Below, piece after piece: positions 62,542-64,000 of a stretch of 64,000 bases of DNA. A model generated the notes under the pieces. It saw only the letters and a list, made by a program, of their open reading frames with translations. It had not been told where the DNA came from and made no database searches. A program made the position numbers and the translations under genes. This DNA is from Breviolum minutum Mf 1.05b.01 (taxonomy: Eukaryota; Sar; Dinophyceae; Suessiales; Symbiodiniaceae), in NCBI GenBank assembly GCA_000507305.1, contig DF239949.1, forward strand, positions 66,776 to 130,775, in the 5' to 3' direction. How positions within the stretch are numbered: the first letter of the stretch is position 1; the number at the start of each line of letters is the position of its first letter.

Positions 62542-62715
62542 GTGAAAATACATGCAGGTTGCCATCCTTCAAATCTCCCATCTATCTATCCCAACTTAGC
62601 CAGCTTCACGTTCATGGCCACCACGGTGACCACCAAGCTCAACACCAAGAACTCCAAGCGCAAGGAGCGGTGAATATTACTTTCAGACTCCTCATCAACC
62701 TCGACTGATGCGTTG
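62114..62715 (-). CDS. membrane-associated protein C-terminal exons, unrecognised
   Basis: About 62715-62585 reads VEVDEESESNIHRSLRLEFL then VLSLVVTVVAMNVKLAKL, an acidic stretch followed by a hydrophobic helix with GTG/CTG-rich codons. The next exon 62262-62114 follows a GTAAG acceptor and reads GCVRIVAARACQVYIGLLGE, LYSTAIKKQHRLYNHFLAST, then AYRYLLFN and stop. The CTA/CTG array 62413-62541 sits in the intron between them. Family unknown. The helix and basic helical tail suggest a membrane protein. Confidence 0.45.
62413..62541. repeat. CTA/CTC/CTG trinucleotide array
   Basis: CTA, then CTC, CTG and CTA blocks. Poly-Leu, poly-Val, poly-Thr and poly-Ala frames result. Confidence 0.95.
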
Positions 62716-62719
62716 TTTT

Positions 62720-64000
62720 TTGCTTTAGCGATGTTTATCCTGAAAAATATAGACACTGGAAAAATATTCAACAAGGGTGCCCCTGTATGAACTGCCTCAT
62801 CTGTATCAATCAACTGTATTAACGATATTAGATCATGCATTGTTCATTACAGTCTTTATCATTATTTTGGTTATACGAGTACCGCATACATATAAGTAGA
62901 ACATCTAAGTTTCGGAATAGTTAAGCCTGATCCAGAATGATCGATTGAAGCCAAGAGATGGAGAATCGCAGTTCTGAACGGTGCATGTTTACGAGCTCGT
63001 GAAGTTACCCCACGGCTTCCCAAAAAGGTCTCCAGCAACCCCTTGAAGCCTGAAGCCCTGTGCCGTCCAAGCAACCTCTCCTCGCAAAAGTCCCTTGCTG
63101 ATATTTCCTTTCATCACCTCCAGAGGCGAGTTGTGAGGTTGTCATTCAAAAGTAGATTCGGCACAGTTCCTGCAAATTGGTTTATAAGGACCCTTTACTA
63201 ACCTACCTTTTGGTACCGGCAAGCCATCTATTTTGACCTTAAATCTTCTTTTGATTTATTCATGTGAGTTGCTTCCAAGGTCCTACAAAGGGAATCCTTC
63301 ATTGTCAATAATGCTTTTGCATGGCATGATTCAAGTTCGAGATATGAATCAAAGGGTGTCGTCTTCAAGGCCAACCAAAGATATCCAAACATCATCATCC
63401 ACGACATGGCATGACATCATCTCCCCCCCTCACTGCTCAGACACACACACCTGCCTCTCCCAAGCCTTCCATCTCGGTTAAATCGAAATCTCCTAGGACC
63501 TCTAAACGGAAAATCTTCATGAAGGCATTCAACATATGATTGAAACTTCCTCGGCCCGCGGCACCATTTGAAGCTTTTTCCTGTTTAAAACAAAAATGGC
63601 ACGGGCAAAAGGGTGAATAAATCAAATTGATTACATCAACGTCTTCTTTCTAGGGATCTCTGAATTTCCATGAAGTTCCTGCGAAGGTTCTTGGATATAT
63701 CTCAACAAAGAGGTGCATGGAACTTGCCTTTTTCGTTACCTGTTTGTATTCTCAAGGGCCGCTAGAAGCCATAAGAAACATATGTTTGTCCTTTGGGGGT
63801 TGGGGAAAGAAAAAAAAGGATTTGGGTGCCAATCCTGAAAAAGAAAACACCCGAAAAAATCCGTGGACCGTGGATCCAAATTCGTTCCAAGCATCCGAAA
63901 TTTTCTTTGATTGGGAAGACAAAGTAAGCATGAAAGGATCCACACCTCGAAACAGAAGGAAGTTGGAATGAACCCAAGTGAAGAGCGATTGTCGGAACAC
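62720..64000. other. no firm gene
   Basis: Short minus-strand open frames (for example RASGFKGLLETFLGSRGV near 63050, and text at 63750-64000 that runs off the window) could be exons, but no motif or splice pair supports them. Confidence 0.25.

Noticed and set aside
62580..62700. CorA/Mrs2-type magnesium transporter helix
   Set aside because: The hydrophobic helix is followed by AMNVKLAKL, but the diagnostic GMN motif with the expected second helix is not present.

Overview
This window looks like nuclear DNA of a dinoflagellate, most likely a Symbiodiniaceae-type genome. That is inferred from several things seen in the sequence. Coding regions are short exons split by many introns. Introns use GT-AG plus clear GC-AG donors, some are only 42-50 bp, and one exon is 26 nt. 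Trinucleotide arrays, foldback elements and tandem repeats are abundant. Several protein families resemble ones I remember as expanded in Symbiodiniaceae. No bacterial or organellar features, rRNA or tRNA were found. Exon joins were worked out by hand from frame and splice sites, so coordinates marked ~ are approximate.

Layout. 1-11.4 kb is one plus-strand block with four gene-like units in tandem: a Lys/Glu-rich protein with an MBD-like domain (1-1207), a DNA-methyltransferase-like protein (1743-4019), a Lys-rich protein with a conserved C-terminal module and a precise exon structure (4592-7658), and a DDE-transposase-like protein (8786-11394). Facing it on the minus strand is the 5' two-thirds of an endonuclease V gene (12828 down to 11862), whose C-terminal exons are not found before the plus-strand block begins.

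From about 14.5 kb to 63 kb almost all convincing exons are on the minus strand. The best resolved are: a small membrane protein end (15.1-15.6 kb), a ten-exon ankyrin-repeat gene (16.6-22.2 kb), the C-terminal half of a single-pass membrane protein (32.95-34.5 kb), a two-exon segment at 39.6-40.0 kb, a multi-span membrane protein of a type I associate with dinoflagellates (46.8-47.2 kb), a membrane protein tail with a 50-bp intron (53.3-53.5 kb), and hydrophobic or helical exons at 57.6-58.0 and 62.1-62.7 kb. Many other exon-like stretches are reported without function.

Repeats. There are at least four families of short foldback elements. The most interesting has termini GTTGATGG...CCATCAACAG. 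At three loci it is exactly an intron: its ends supply the GT and AG, and the flanking exons join in frame, as expected of introner-type intron-generating elements. A 94-bp tandem repeat (43.8-44.2 kb), a CTAA-type satellite (44.2-44.6 kb), large CAT/GAT arrays, a possible spliced-leader relic (58.95 kb) and an assembly gap inside a minisatellite (61.35 kb) complete the picture.
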